From an uncultured Clostridia bacterium (GTDB lineage: Bacteria > Bacillota > Clostridia > Christensenellales > Borkfalkiaceae), in assembly GCA_944367565.1 (NCBI GenBank), contig CALVWR010000012.1, forward strand, positions 1-57,141: a stretch of 57,141 nt of DNA. Reading direction: 5' to 3'. Made by a program: the position numbers and the translations under genes. Each line of letters opens with the position of its first letter. The stretch's first letter is position 1. The notes under the pieces are model-generated. The model saw only the letters and a program-made list of their open reading frames with translations, did no database searches and was not told where the DNA came from. Shown here piece by piece: positions 42,752 to 51,726 of this stretch.

Positions 42752-42780
42752 ATTCTATCATTTTTTATTTGTGAAGTCAA
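42752..42780 (-). promoter_or_regulatory. Sigma-A promoter of argH with overlapping ArgR-like box
   Basis: On the minus strand, TTGACT (42775-42780), 17 bp, TAGAAT (42752-42757). A match to the ARG box (12 of 18, CACAAATAAAAAATGATA) covers 42756-42773, the spacer and edge of the -10, as expected for a repressor site. Confidence 0.6.
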
Positions 42781-42877
42781 GCACAGGAGATTTCTTTGCT
42801 TCTTCGCTTGTTTTCATCTTTTTTACCTTTGCTTTTTGCCTTTTTCGATGCATAATAAAATGCAACAACTCCTTCTT

Positions 42878-43047
42878 AACGGTAAATTTTTTGAAAACAA
42901 AGCGTTGAACGCGGCTGTGGACAATGTACTGAAGAACAAGAATACGGCGCATTGATTCGGGCTGCCGCCACGAGCGGCTTACATTCGCACATCAAGCATC
43001 TTTACGCGCCGCCGCGACTTGCAAGGCAAAAGGGATTAAAGGAAGTT
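42878..43047 (+). pseudogene. Decayed fragment of a second gpmI copy
   Basis: Two blocks in different frames match the N-terminal third of phosphoglycerate mutase. Block 1 (42878-42952) reads NGKFFENKALNAAVDNVLKN and on to NTAH, against DGEFFENEALNAAVDNALKN in the intact gene. After a stop and a frameshift, block 2 (42973-43047) reads SGLHSHIKHLYAPPRLARQKG, then LKEV. Sequence after 43047 drifts beyond recognition. It is oriented opposite to the intact gpmI 4 kb away and cannot make a functional enzyme. Confidence 0.85.
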
Positions 43048-43199
43048 TCTGCATCTGCGGCGTGCCTTTGACGCCGCGGCTCTGAACAGGAATACTTTTA
43101 TGACAAACCTTGACAACACGCTCGAAAATGCCTTGTCTCGATCTCTTGCAAAGCCGCCGCGCCGCAAAAAAATACAACCCTCTTGTTTTTAAACATAAA

Positions 43200-43240
43200 A
43201 GGCGCTTTCGCGGCGAAATGCTTACGCCGCGAAAGCGCCT
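43200..43240 (-). terminator. Isolated strong hairpin
   Basis: A 16-bp stem, 43200-43215 with 43225-43240, and a 9-nt loop. On the minus strand it is followed by TTTTATGTTT. No gene ends directly before it; 43241-43593 is A/T-rich and holds no recognisable gene, so it may end read-through from the ylmC-like gene or belong to a lost gene. Confidence 0.5.
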
Positions 43241-43593
43241 GAAAAACTATTTTATTTATTAAAAACGACTTTCGAGCTCAAATTTGTATAAAACGCTTAA
43301 TTTTTACACTAAAAACGGATTTTTCCCTCGGTTTTAACTGCCTGCAATGCCGGGTTTCTTTATTTTTGATTCGGATTGCTTTTTTTGAAATTGCATCGCG
43401 CTATTAATCAGACCCGATTTCGGCATTTAGTTGGTTTATACCGGCTCTGGGACGCGGCGCGCTGCCGCAGCCGTTCCGTTTTGCGGTAATCGGGTTTGCC
43501 GTTTTTCGGAAATAAGCTCGGACACAAGCAAAGTTTTTGCGTTTTTAAGCATTCGGTTTTTCAAACGAAAAACCGCCTTTCCTTTATCGGATG

Positions 43594-43938
43594 CTATTCG
43601 TAATCGTTCGTATCGATCCGGCTGTGGCGCGGTTTTTCATCTCCCGTATCGCGTCCGCGGATCCGATGGCAGTCTTTTTCCTGCCGGGGCGAATTCGTAA
43701 AGTGCAGATTGACGAGAATTACGTCTTTACCGATCTTCTGCACCTGTTCAAGATCGATAAAAATATCGTTATTGCACGGTCTGAACCACGGAAATCCGCG
43801 CTTACGCCCGGGCACCACAATGCCGCAGACAATTCCCTCGGGATAAACGAACACAAGATCGCATACGCGCCCGAGGCTTCTTCCGTCCGTTATATTGATC
43901 ACTTCCCGTTCTCTCAGTTCACTATATGAAATTTCCAT
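43594..43938 (-). CDS. YlmC/YmxH family PRC-barrel sporulation protein
   Basis: 114 aa. PRC-barrel with the family N-terminus SELREREVINITDGRSLGRVCDLVF and GIVCGIVVPGRKRG, then DIFIDLEQVQKIGKDVILV. The C-terminal 25 residues are polar and low in conservation. The family is usually encoded beside sigG, as here, and is associated with sporulation, but its molecular role is unknown. A terminator separates it from sigG. A sequence resembling a sigma-E promoter lies directly before the ATG. Confidence 0.85.
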   Translation of the reverse strand: MEISYSELREREVINITDGRSLGRVCDLVFVYPEGIVCGIVVPGRKRGFPWFRPCNNDIFIDLEQVQKIGKDVILVNLHFTNSPRQEKDCHRIRGRDTGDEKPRHSRIDTNDYE

Positions 43939-43943
43939 AATTT

Positions 43944-43976
43944 ATACTATGCGCGGATTCTGCGGTTTATGACGGT
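43944..43976 (-). promoter_or_regulatory. Candidate sporulation (sigma-E-like) promoter of the ylmC-like gene
   Basis: On the minus strand, GTCATAAA, 14 bp, CATAGTAT, close to the sigma-E pattern (KMATATT, 14 bp, CATACAMT). The -10 ends about 5 nt before the ATG, leaving no room for a Shine-Dalgarno. Confidence 0.35.
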
Positions 43977-44051
43977 TTTTGTCGAATTTTATTTTCCGCA
44001 TCTGCAATCCGTTGCAAAAGAGCGCTTTGCCCGATTTTTCGCATTTTCCCG

Positions 44052-44099
44052 AAAAAAAACGATCAGACCCGCTTTTGTTAAGTAGGTCCGATCGTTTTT
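44052..44099. terminator. Bidirectional terminator after sigG
   Basis: AAAAACGATC A GACC (44055-44069) pairs with GGTC C GATCGTTTTT (44085-44099), with A and T runs on either side. Confidence 0.8.
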
Positions 44100-44178
44100 G
44101 TCCGGATTGCCGCCGTTTTTCGACCGTATGTTCTCCGCTCGGTCAAAATATGGCGATCCGATTTCCGATAAAATCGTT

Positions 44179-44952
44179 TTAATAGCAGATTTTGCTCTTG
44201 ATGCTTTTCAGCGCATTTTTCTCAAGACGCGACACCTGCGCCTGCGAAATGCCGACTTCTTCCGAGATTTCCGTCTGCGTTTTTCCTTCGTAATACCTTA
44301 ATTGCAAAATCCGCTTTTCCCGCTCGTCCAGCCGCGACATCGCCGTCTCCAGCGCGACGTGCTCCGTCCAGTTTTCGTCTGTATTTTTTTCGTCGCCCAA
44401 CTGATCCATGATCATCAACGTGTCTCCCGCTTTGTTGAATACCGGATCGTACAGCGATACCGGATCGGAAATGGCGTCCAGCGCATACGATACGTCGGAA
44501 ACCGCCACGTGCATTCTGTCGGCTATCTTTTCCAGCGTGGCTTCTTCGTCTTCCCGCTCGATTTCTCCGCGCGTTTTCAGCACCTGATACGCCGTGTCCC
44601 GGATGCTCCTCGATATCCGCAGAGAATTCACATCCCGCAGAAAGCGCTTGATCTCCCCGATGATCATCGGAACGGCGTACGTCGAAAATTTTACGCCGAT
44701 ATCCGGATCGAAATTATCGATCGATTTGATCAGACCGATACACCCCGCCTGAAACACATCGTCCGAATTCGCCTTCTTTGCCCAGAATCGTTTGATCACC
44801 GAAAGCACCAACCGCATGTTTCCTATGATAAACCGCTCCCGGGCGGCTGCGTCTCCCGCTTTGACCGCACGCATCAGCTCTTCGCTTTCCTTTTCGCCGA
44901 GCAACGGCAATACCGACGTATTGACGCCGCATATAACCACTTTCCCTTTCAT
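44179..44952 (-). CDS. sigG: RNA polymerase sporulation sigma factor SigG
   Basis: 257 aa. Late forespore sigma factor. The N-terminus KVVICGVNTSVLPLLGEKE is diagnostic of SigG. Region 2 (RFIIGNMRLVLSVIKRF, DDVFQAGCIGLIKSIDNFD, KFSTYAVPMIIGEIKRFLRD), region 3 and region 4 (LDEREKRILQLRYYEGKTQTEISEEVGISQAQVSRLEK) are complete. GAAGGAG precedes the ATG. In contrast to Bacillus, sigG does not follow sigE directly: a DUF3863-type gene with its own promoter lies between. Confidence 0.95.
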   Translation of the reverse strand: MKGKVVICGVNTSVLPLLGEKESEELMRAVKAGDAAARERFIIGNMRLVLSVIKRFWAKKANSDDVFQAGCIGLIKSIDNFDPDIGVKFSTYAVPMIIGEIKRFLRDVNSLRISRSIRDTAYQVLKTRGEIEREDEEATLEKIADRMHVAVSDVSYALDAISDPVSLYDPVFNKAGDTLMIMDQLGDEKNTDENWTEHVALETAMSRLDEREKRILQLRYYEGKTQTEISEEVGISQAQVSRLEKNALKSIKSKICY

Positions 44953-45067
44953 TTTCGTCTCCTTCGCGCGATGCGCTATGTACCCGATACAGCTTCCCCG
45001 CCCGTTGCCGTCGGAAAAATCTTTCCTGAAAGAGATTCTTTTGTGATTATCCGCAATATTTCGCTTT

Positions 45068-46618
45068 TTATACGGATTTTCGGAAAATTACGGAAATTTG
45101 CCCCTTTTCCGGAATCACCCTTCCCTCTTCTCCGAATGTGCCCATTCCCAGATCGAGCGCATATTCATAGCCGTTATATTCCAGCAAAACTCTCTTCTTT
45201 TCATATTTCCTTACCGCAATCAACGGCTTTGCCGTCACCGCGCAGAGCGAAAAATCTTCCGCGTTTTTCTCCGTATTTACCCGAATCTGATCTTCCGTAA
45301 ATTCCAGAGCGAGCTTTCCCGCCTCTTTCGTGACGAATTCAAGCCTTGCGCCCGCATCCCGTTCTTCGTAACGATATGATTCAAACGCAATGTTCTGCCC
45401 CCGATATTGCGCAAAGATCCCCGCGCGTTTTTCTTCGGTTGAGTTTTTCAGTCCGTCGAGAACCGGCAGATTGTCGTACGCCGCGTCGTTCGCCGTACAA
45501 ACGGCGTCAAGATACCGCTCCCGATAATTTTCATGAAACAGATAAAAATCGCGGATATGAAAAATATTCCCCTCCCAATAAATATTCATACGGTAATTTT
45601 TCGTATTGATCCATACGCTCCCGCGATCGCCTCCGCGAAAATCGCAGAAAGCAGTCTGCGTGCAGACCGGCGACATGGCAAATTTCCCCTTTATCCATCT
45701 GCCGCTTTCGCCCAGCGTCAGCACCTCCAGCTTTCCCGCTTTTACGCCCTCGGCTATCCTTTCAAGCTGATAACCGAGTCCGTCTTTGATGTGCTCCCAT
45801 GTAAAACAGGAATTTTCCTGCCCGATCTGCGTATATTGAAAACTGACCCCGTTTCCGCAAAACGTCTCTTTTATATACCAATCCACCCATTCCGGAACGT
45901 GCCCGCCGGCATCGCCTCCGAACGCTTTGCAGCCCGGTTCCATGGTGATCACGTCCGATACGCTATTTTTCAGAAATATATCGTACTGATCGATCGGATC
46001 GCTCCCCAGCATCCGGAAAACCAGTATGTCGACCTGCTTTTCCTTCGTCTGCGCAGGACACAGCATATTATTGACCGACGGATAATATGCCTGATTGAAA
46101 TATCCGCCCCATAACGTGTATCCGTCCGTCCCCCACTGCTCTTTGCAAATGCATACCGCGTCCGCCTTATACCTGTCCGCTATGTACCGCAACGAATATG
46201 CGTCCAGCAACCAACTCCCCACGGACTTCGGATATGCGCCGTAAACCGCTCTGAACCGTTCCATCGCTTCATCGATCAGCTTCTCCCTCTCCTCTGGCGT
46301 ATATCCTACCAGCATACCGCAATGGCAGTGCCAGTCAAACGGATACCCTTTTCTGCCGCGCCATTTTAAGCCGACCGCCTCCGCGAGAGATTCCACAACC
46401 TCCAGCCATAACCCGATCTCCGTAACAGAGGACCGGTTTTTGAAAAAAGAAACGTACTTTTCATCCTGCAACGTGTCGTACTGCAATAAAAACGTGTTGT
46501 GAAACCCGTATCGTTCTATCAGGCCGTATTCCCTCTTCGTAATTTCAAACATACTTTCCTTCGTCACGCGCGTATCGATGCCCCTGACAAAATTGACGAT
46601 GTTCACAATGTTCTTCAT
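45068..46618 (-). CDS. DUF3863-type putative glycoside hydrolase
   Basis: 516 aa, no signal peptide. The N-terminal barrel-like domain starts VNFVRGIDTR and contains GFHNTFLLQYDTL, IGLWLEVVESL, WHCHCGMLVGYT, GSWLLDAYSLRY and KEQWGTDGYTLWGGYFNQAYYPS, which I recognise as the DUF3863 pattern seen mainly in gut bacteria. The C-terminal 150 residues are beta-rich. The acidic residues of WLE and LLDA and the WHCHC histidines are candidate active-site positions. Enzyme activity is inferred from fold and context, not shown. The start at 46618 follows AAAGGG; the longer frame would start at its promoter. It interrupts sigE and sigG. Confidence 0.68.
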   Translation of the reverse strand: MKNIVNIVNFVRGIDTRVTKESMFEITKREYGLIERYGFHNTFLLQYDTLQDEKYVSFFKNRSSVTEIGLWLEVVESLAEAVGLKWRGRKGYPFDWHCHCGMLVGYTPEEREKLIDEAMERFRAVYGAYPKSVGSWLLDAYSLRYIADRYKADAVCICKEQWGTDGYTLWGGYFNQAYYPSVNNMLCPAQTKEKQVDILVFRMLGSDPIDQYDIFLKNSVSDVITMEPGCKAFGGDAGGHVPEWVDWYIKETFCGNGVSFQYTQIGQENSCFTWEHIKDGLGYQLERIAEGVKAGKLEVLTLGESGRWIKGKFAMSPVCTQTAFCDFRGGDRGSVWINTKNYRMNIYWEGNIFHIRDFYLFHENYRERYLDAVCTANDAAYDNLPVLDGLKNSTEEKRAGIFAQYRGQNIAFESYRYEERDAGARLEFVTKEAGKLALEFTEDQIRVNTEKNAEDFSLCAVTAKPLIAVRKYEKKRVLLEYNGYEYALDLGMGTFGEEGRVIPEKGQISVIFRKSV

Positions 46619-46655
46619 CCCTTTTCTCTTCTCCTTTTTGCTGCGTATCGGTTTT

Positions 46656-46684
46656 ATTATACGTTCCGCAACTTCTTTTGTCAA
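46656..46684 (-). promoter_or_regulatory. Sigma-A promoter of the DUF3863-type gene
   Basis: On the minus strand, a perfect TTGACA (46679-46684), 17 bp, and perfect TATAAT (46656-46661). Confidence 0.8.
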
Positions 46685-46695
46685 TGCCCGATCAT

Positions 46696-46734
46696 AAAAA
46701 TTCCGTCGGGAACTGCGTCCCCGACGGAATTTTT
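46696..46734 (-). terminator. Terminator of spoIIGA-sigE
   Basis: AAAAATTCCGTCGGG (46696-46710) pairs with CCCGACGGAATTTTT (46720-46734), directly after the sigE stop, with T5 on the minus strand. Confidence 0.85.
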
Positions 46735-47444
46735 TACACCATCTTCGCAAATTCTTTTTTTAATCTGCCGATGATCTTCTTTTCCAGCCTCGATATGTAA
46801 CTTTGCGAAATCCCCAGCATATCGGCAACTTCCTTCTGCGTCTTTTCGTTCTCCCCGTCCAGCCCGTACCTCAGACACATGATCTCCCGTTCCCGATTGT
46901 TCAATTTCAAAAGCGCTTCCTTCAGCAGTTCGTTCTCTACCCCGCTCTCGATCTTTTTATATACAACGTCCGAATCCGTTCCCATAATGTCCGAAAGCAG
47001 TAACTCGTTCCCTTCCCAGTCGGTATTGAGCGGCTCGTCAAAGGATACTTCACTCTTTAACCGTACCGTTTTCCTTAAATGCATCAGTATTTCATTCTCG
47101 ATACACCTGGACGCATACGTCGCCAGCTTGATGTGTTTGTCCGAATTGTAGGAATTCACCGCTTTGATCAGCCCGATCGTTCCCACCGAAATCAGATCGT
47201 CCAGATCCACGCCGGAATTGTCGAACCGACGCGCGATGTATACCACCAGCCGTAAATTATGCTCGATCAGCTCGCCCTTGACGCTTTCATCCCCCGCATC
47301 CATCTTTTCAACCAGCAGCGTCTCCTCTTCCTGTTCCAGCGGCGACGGCAACGCTTCGTTCGTTCCGATATAATAGAGTATATTCTCGCTTAAATCGAGC
47401 TCGCTTATCAGGCTTTTCAATTTTGTCAGTAATCCGTTCAACAT
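46734..47444 (-). CDS. sigE: RNA polymerase sporulation sigma factor SigE (pro-form)
   Basis: 236 aa. Early mother-cell sigma factor made as an inactive precursor. The pro-sequence [16 protein letters not shown] precedes the processing region [20 protein letters not shown]. Region 2 ([37 protein letters not shown]) and region 4 ([15 protein letters not shown]... [13 protein letters not shown]) are intact. It overlaps spoIIGA by 7 nt, with GGAGG inside that gene, as expected for the spoIIG operon. Confidence 0.96.
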   Translation of the reverse strand: MLNGLLTKLKSLISELDLSENILYYIGTNEALPSPLEQEEETLLVEKMDAGDESVKGELIEHNLRLVVYIARRFDNSGVDLDDLISVGTIGLIKAVNSYNSDKHIKLATYASRCIENEILMHLRKTVRLKSEVSFDEPLNTDWEGNELLLSDIMGTDSDVVYKKIESGVENELLKEALLKLNNREREIMCLRYGLDGENEKTQKEVADMLGISQSYISRLEKKIIGRLKKEFAKMV

Positions 47445-48244
47445 ACCGTTCCTCCTACCATTTCACTGTGTATGATCAGGTCATATCCGCTTTCCCGAAA
47501 TGCCGTACGCGCTACACCGAGCAATACATTATCATATATATTCGCCTTGTCCCCGTTATATATCTTTAAACTGTCGATTTTAAACACCGTGATTTCATCC
47601 GTTCCCGCCGCCGTCACGATCTTGATCTTCTTCCCCCCGAGCCTGGTTTTGAAATTATTGCTCAGACGAAATGCGATGCTCTTGCTGCAGATTACCACCG
47701 GCGTATCCGTTTCCCTGTCGTACAGCCTGTTGCCCGTATCCAGAAAGCCTTTCGCTTTGATCGTCTGCCCGTTCAGCGTGATCTCACATTCGCTGACATA
47801 GGCGTAGATGTTTCTCCTCCTGTATACCGCTTCCACACCCTTATGCGTCAACCTAATCAGTCCGTACGCCGCCGCAATCACCAGACCCACCGAATATTCC
47901 CGATCAAGCGGCAAACCGAAAACGTTGAAAATTCCCGTCACCGATCCGCCCAATAAAAACGTATACAGATTGAATACGATAAAACTGAATATGTAACTCT
48001 TCTTTGTCGCGTAATTCCCCGCCGCCCACACCAGCGCTGCCGAAAAGGCTATTTTGATCGGGATCGCCGCCCAACCCGGCAGCGCCACAAGCGGCAGAAT
48101 CGCCGCAAACGCCGCGCCGAGAACGGCGCAAAAGAAAAGCCGCCAAAATCCGCTTTTTCCTCTGACGAGTTTAAAAGTGTATTTCAGCAGCAAATAATCT
48201 ATGATTATATTATCGAGCAATACGTATTCGATGTATACTGCCAT
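47438..48244 (-). CDS. spoIIGA: Sigma-E processing peptidase SpoIIGA
   Basis: 268 aa. Membrane-bound aspartic protease that cleaves the SigE pro-sequence after a signal from the forespore. About five transmembrane helices fill the N-terminal half (to about 145), and the protease domain has the catalytic Asp in [11 protein letters not shown]. The ATG at 48244 was preferred over a GTG three codons upstream because AGAGGTG is correctly placed for it. A TACAAT element lies at 48304-48309 with no -35 at 17 bp, as is normal for Spo0A-activated spoIIG promoters, but this is weak evidence. Confidence 0.9.
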   Translation of the reverse strand: MAVYIEYVLLDNIIIDYLLLKYTFKLVRGKSGFWRLFFCAVLGAAFAAILPLVALPGWAAIPIKIAFSAALVWAAGNYATKKSYIFSFIVFNLYTFLLGGSVTGIFNVFGLPLDREYSVGLVIAAAYGLIRLTHKGVEAVYRRRNIYAYVSECEITLNGQTIKAKGFLDTGNRLYDRETDTPVVICSKSIAFRLSNNFKTRLGGKKIKIVTAAGTDEITVFKIDSLKIYNGDKANIYDNVLLGVARTAFRESGYDLIIHSEMVGGTVC

Positions 48245-48352
48245 CCACTTCACCTCTGCCTCCCTTCACGAAAGGCGCGGAAATCTTCCCCGCGGTAAAA
48301 TGATTGTATCATCCTTTGCTCTGCTTTTTCTCTTTCTTTTTATCCTTTTTTA

Positions 48353-49477
48353 TCAGAATTTGTCGTTTTTTTCCATAAACGCCAGAATGATCTGATTCTG
48401 AACGTACATATATTCTTCCTTGATCCGCACGGTGTCCGCCGTAATTTCCAGATACCGTTCCTGCGTACGCAACGCCTTTTCGTATTCTTTCAGAAAATTT
48501 CCGCCCGTCTTTGCGTCGAATTCATGTATGTTGAGTCCCTCTTCCGTCCGCAACGCAAGCATGATCCGCTCGAACTTCGCGTCCTCTTTGCCGATCTCCT
48601 CCGATGAAATTTCGGGAAACTTATTCAAAATCACCGCGTTCATGTATTCGTCCAGCGTGAACGCGTTGGTAAAGCGACGCTCCGCGATAAACGAACTCGC
48701 CGATACCCCCAGTCCGATATACTCTCCGCGCTTCCAGTAATTGGAATTGTGCCGCGACTCGCATCCTTTTTTCGCGAAATTCGACACTTCATACCGATGA
48801 AACCCGTTTGCCGCAAGCATCTTACGCCCTGCATCGTACAGATCCGCAACTTCGTCTTCGTCGGGTAACTCCCCGTTCAGATAGTCGCTGTAAATCGGCG
48901 TTCCCACCTCGGGCGTCAGCGCGTACATCGAAATATGCTCCACGCCGCCCGCCAACGCCAGCTCTATGGTCTTTTTCAACTGCTCTTCCGTCTGATCGTG
49001 TAACCCGATCAGAATGTCCGCGCTCTTGCGTTCCCCCTCCAGCAGCTTGCAAGCCGTGAGAAAATCCTTCGCCGTATGTATTCTGTTCAAACGTCGAAGT
49101 TCTTCGTCATATCCCGTCTGCAAACCGATACTGTAGCGGTTGATCCCCGCTTTTTTATAAATTTCGTATTTTGCCGCGTCGATCGTCCCGGGATTGACTT
49201 CCAGCGTGACTTCCGCCCCCGGCGCAACCCGAAAACAATTTCCGATCTGCTTCATCGCCCCCGCAATGTACTGCGGCTCCGCAACGGACGGCGTTCCGCC
49301 GCCGAAATATACCGTATCGAACACGCGGTCTTTCAGCTGTTCGCCGCGACCTTTCATTTCCCGGTATAAACAGGCAAAATACGATTCCTGCCGCCCTATC
49401 TCCTTCGGATACGACGCAAAATCGCAATATGTACATTTTTGTCTGCAAAACGGAATATGGATGTAAATTCCCGCCAT
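48353..49477 (-). CDS. hemW: Radical SAM family heme chaperone HemW
   Basis: 374 aa. Radical-SAM protein related to coproporphyrinogen oxidase but now assigned to heme delivery. The motif C-RQK-C-TY-C (C11, C15, C18) follows YIHIPF, then FGGGTPS, and the C-terminal HemN-type domain (NSNYWKRGEYIGLGVSASSF, HEFDAKTGGNF). It has CxxxCxxC but lacks the extra fourth cysteine typical of true HemN. The start at 49477 has GGAGAG; a TTG upstream was rejected. Start and the MGMT stop overlap by 1 nt. Confidence 0.93.
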   Translation of the reverse strand: MAGIYIHIPFCRQKCTYCDFASYPKEIGRQESYFACLYREMKGRGEQLKDRVFDTVYFGGGTPSVAEPQYIAGAMKQIGNCFRVAPGAEVTLEVNPGTIDAAKYEIYKKAGINRYSIGLQTGYDEELRRLNRIHTAKDFLTACKLLEGERKSADILIGLHDQTEEQLKKTIELALAGGVEHISMYALTPEVGTPIYSDYLNGELPDEDEVADLYDAGRKMLAANGFHRYEVSNFAKKGCESRHNSNYWKRGEYIGLGVSASSFIAERRFTNAFTLDEYMNAVILNKFPEISSEEIGKEDAKFERIMLALRTEEGLNIHEFDAKTGGNFLKEYEKALRTQERYLEITADTVRIKEEYMYVQNQIILAFMEKNDKF

Positions 49478-49785
49478 TACTCTCTCCAAAGATACTTTTT
49501 GAGATCCACCGTATTATCCTCGCGGACCGTCACGCCTTCCTTTTCCAGCAACGCCCGTTGTGCACCCGCACCGCCGAACGCAAAGCCCGGCGCAAGCCGC
49601 CCTTCCCGATTCACGACCCTGTGACACGGAATCACGCCCGGTTCCGGATTGACGTGCAACGCATACCCGACCGCCCGCGACCCCTGCGGATTTCCGCAAA
49701 GAAGGGCGATCTGTCCGTACGTTGCCACTTTTCCTTCCGGAATCCGCCGCACCGCGGCATACACTTCGGCAAAAAAATTTCCCAT
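49477..49785 (-). CDS. MGMT-family O6-alkylguanine alkyltransferase domain protein
   Basis: 102 aa, consisting only of the C-terminal DNA-binding and transferase domain. The active-site motif PCHRVV is intact, so the reactive cysteine is present, unlike the non-enzymatic Atl proteins which carry PWHR. Other conserved parts are VATYGQIALLCGNPQGSRAVGYAL and GRLAPGFAFGG. Expected to remove alkyl groups from guanine or flag them for repair. It starts 1 nt after lepA and overlaps hemW, so it is expressed with them. Confidence 0.88.
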   Translation of the reverse strand: MGNFFAEVYAAVRRIPEGKVATYGQIALLCGNPQGSRAVGYALHVNPEPGVIPCHRVVNREGRLAPGFAFGGAGAQRALLEKEGVTVREDNTVDLKKYLWRE

Positions 49786-49786
49786 T

Positions 49787-51598
49787 TTAATCCTCGTCGG
49801 TCTTCAGAATCGTGATGAATGCTTCGCTCGGGATCTCCACGCTGCCGAACGTCCGCATCCGCTTTTTTCCTTCCTTCTGCTTTTCGAGCAGTTTCTTCTT
49901 ACGCGTCACGTCACCGCCGTAACACTTCGCAAGAACGTCCTTCCTGTACGCCTTCACCGTTTCCCGCGCGATGATCTTTCCGCCGATCGCCGCCTGAATG
50001 GGAACTTCAAACATCTGCCGCGGAATGACCTTCTTCAGCTTTTCGCACATTACTCTGCCGCGTTCGTACGCCTTGTCCTTGTGCACGATCAGACTCAAAG
50101 CGTCACACGGCGCGCCGTTCAGAAGAATATCCAGCTTCACCAGCTCCGCTTCCCGATATCCCCATAATTCATAGTCAAATGACGCGTATCCCTTTGTCCT
50201 CGATTTCAGACTGTCGAAAAAATCATAGATCACTTCGTTCAACGGCAGATAGTATTTCATCTCCACACGGGATTTATCGAGATAAACCATATCCGTATAC
50301 GTTCCGCGCTTATCCTGGCAAAGTTCCATAATCGGCCCGACATACTCCGGCGGCGCAAAGATGTGCGCTTCGATGATCGGCTCCTCCATCGACGCGATCT
50401 CGCTCGGCGCCGGCAGATGCGACGGGTTGTCCACTTCCAGCAGCGTTCCGTCGGTCTTGTAAACCTTGTACGATACCGACGGCGCCGTCGTTACGATTTC
50501 CAGATCAAATTCCCGTTCCAGACGCTCCTGAATGATCTCCATGTGCAGAAGTCCCAGAAATCCGCAGCGAAATCCGAAGCCCAGCGCTACGGAATTTTCC
50601 GCCTCGAACGTCAGCGACGCATCGTTCAGCTTCAGCTTCATCAGCGCATCCTTCAGATCGTTGAACTTGCTCCCGTCTAACGGATACACACCCGAAAATA
50701 CAACCGGTTGCGCTTTCTTGTATCCCGGCAAAGGTTCCGGCGCGGGGTTGTCCGCATTGGTGATCGTATCCCCGACCGTGGTGTCCCGGATGCTCTTGAT
50801 CGAAGCGGCTATATACCCGACTTCCCCCGCTTCCAACACCGCTTTCGGGTAAAGTTTCGGACTGAATACCCCCACTTCCGTCACGTCGAATACCTTGTCC
50901 GACATGAACGCGCGGATCCTGTCGCCGACCTTCACGCTCCCGTCAAAAATCCGCACAAAACAGATCACGCCTTTAAAATTGTCGTAATAACTGTCGAAAA
51001 TCAACGCTTTGAGCGGCGCGTCCGCATCCCCATCCGGCGCCGGAAACACCGTGACGATCTTTTCCAGAACTTCCTCTACGTTGAGTCCGTTTTTTGCCGA
51101 GATACGCGGCGCCTCGGACGCGTCCAGTCCGATCACGTCCTCAATCTCCTTCGCCACTTCATCCGGCCGCGCGGACGGAAGATCAATTTTATTGATTACC
51201 GGCAGAATTTCCAGATTGTTCTCCAGCGCAAGATAAACGTTCGCAAGCGTCTGCGCTTCGATCCCCTGCGACGCATCCACGACCAGAATCGCTCCCTCGC
51301 ACGCCGCCAGCGACCGCGATACTTCATACGTGAAATCCACATGCCCCGGTGTGTCGATCAGGTTCAGTATATACTCTTCCCCGTCTTTCGCCGTGTAAAA
51401 CATCCTCACCGGCGTCAGCTTGATGGTGATGCCTCTCTCCCGCTCGATATCCATGGAATCGAGCAACTGCGCTTCCATATCCCTGCTGCTGACCTGCCCC
51501 GTAAGTTCGATCAGACGGTCCGCCAACGTGCTCTTGCCGTGATCGATATGTGCGATGATGCAGAAATTTCTGATTTTTTGATTGGGTTTCTTTGCCAT
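49787..51598 (-). CDS. lepA: Elongation factor 4 (LepA)
   Basis: 603 aa. Ribosome-dependent back-translocase/initiation-associated GTPase. P-loop AHIDHGKST (about 16), [16 protein letters not shown], and the diagnostic LepA C-terminal domain ([64 protein letters not shown]). AAGGA precedes the ATG. First gene of lepA-MGMT-hemW. Confidence 0.97.
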   Translation of the reverse strand: MAKKPNQKIRNFCIIAHIDHGKSTLADRLIELTGQVSSRDMEAQLLDSMDIERERGITIKLTPVRMFYTAKDGEEYILNLIDTPGHVDFTYEVSRSLAACEGAILVVDASQGIEAQTLANVYLALENNLEILPVINKIDLPSARPDEVAKEIEDVIGLDASEAPRISAKNGLNVEEVLEKIVTVFPAPDGDADAPLKALIFDSYYDNFKGVICFVRIFDGSVKVGDRIRAFMSDKVFDVTEVGVFSPKLYPKAVLEAGEVGYIAASIKSIRDTTVGDTITNADNPAPEPLPGYKKAQPVVFSGVYPLDGSKFNDLKDALMKLKLNDASLTFEAENSVALGFGFRCGFLGLLHMEIIQERLEREFDLEIVTTAPSVSYKVYKTDGTLLEVDNPSHLPAPSEIASMEEPIIEAHIFAPPEYVGPIMELCQDKRGTYTDMVYLDKSRVEMKYYLPLNEVIYDFFDSLKSRTKGYASFDYELWGYREAELVKLDILLNGAPCDALSLIVHKDKAYERGRVMCEKLKKVIPRQMFEVPIQAAIGGKIIARETVKAYRKDVLAKCYGGDVTRKKKLLEKQKEGKKRMRTFGSVEIPSEAFITILKTDED

Positions 51599-51627
51599 GT
51601 TGTCCTTTTTTTGAAAAATTCAAATAT

Positions 51628-51656
51628 ATTTTAATATATTTCTTGATTTTTTGCAA
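51628..51656 (-). promoter_or_regulatory. Sigma-A promoter of lepA
   Basis: On the minus strand, TTGCAA (51651-51656), 17 bp, TAAAAT (51628-51633). Confidence 0.6.
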
Positions 51657-51726
51657 GCGACTTGATAAACTATACATAAGAGATTTCTTTTTTGTCGCTT
51701 CATGTCTTTTGATTTCGGAGGTCATC

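Noticed and set aside
41990-42955. A 321-codon plus-strand frame over argH
   Set aside because: It is antisense to argH for most of its length. Only its last 25 codons have meaning, as the gpmI remnant, which is reported separately.
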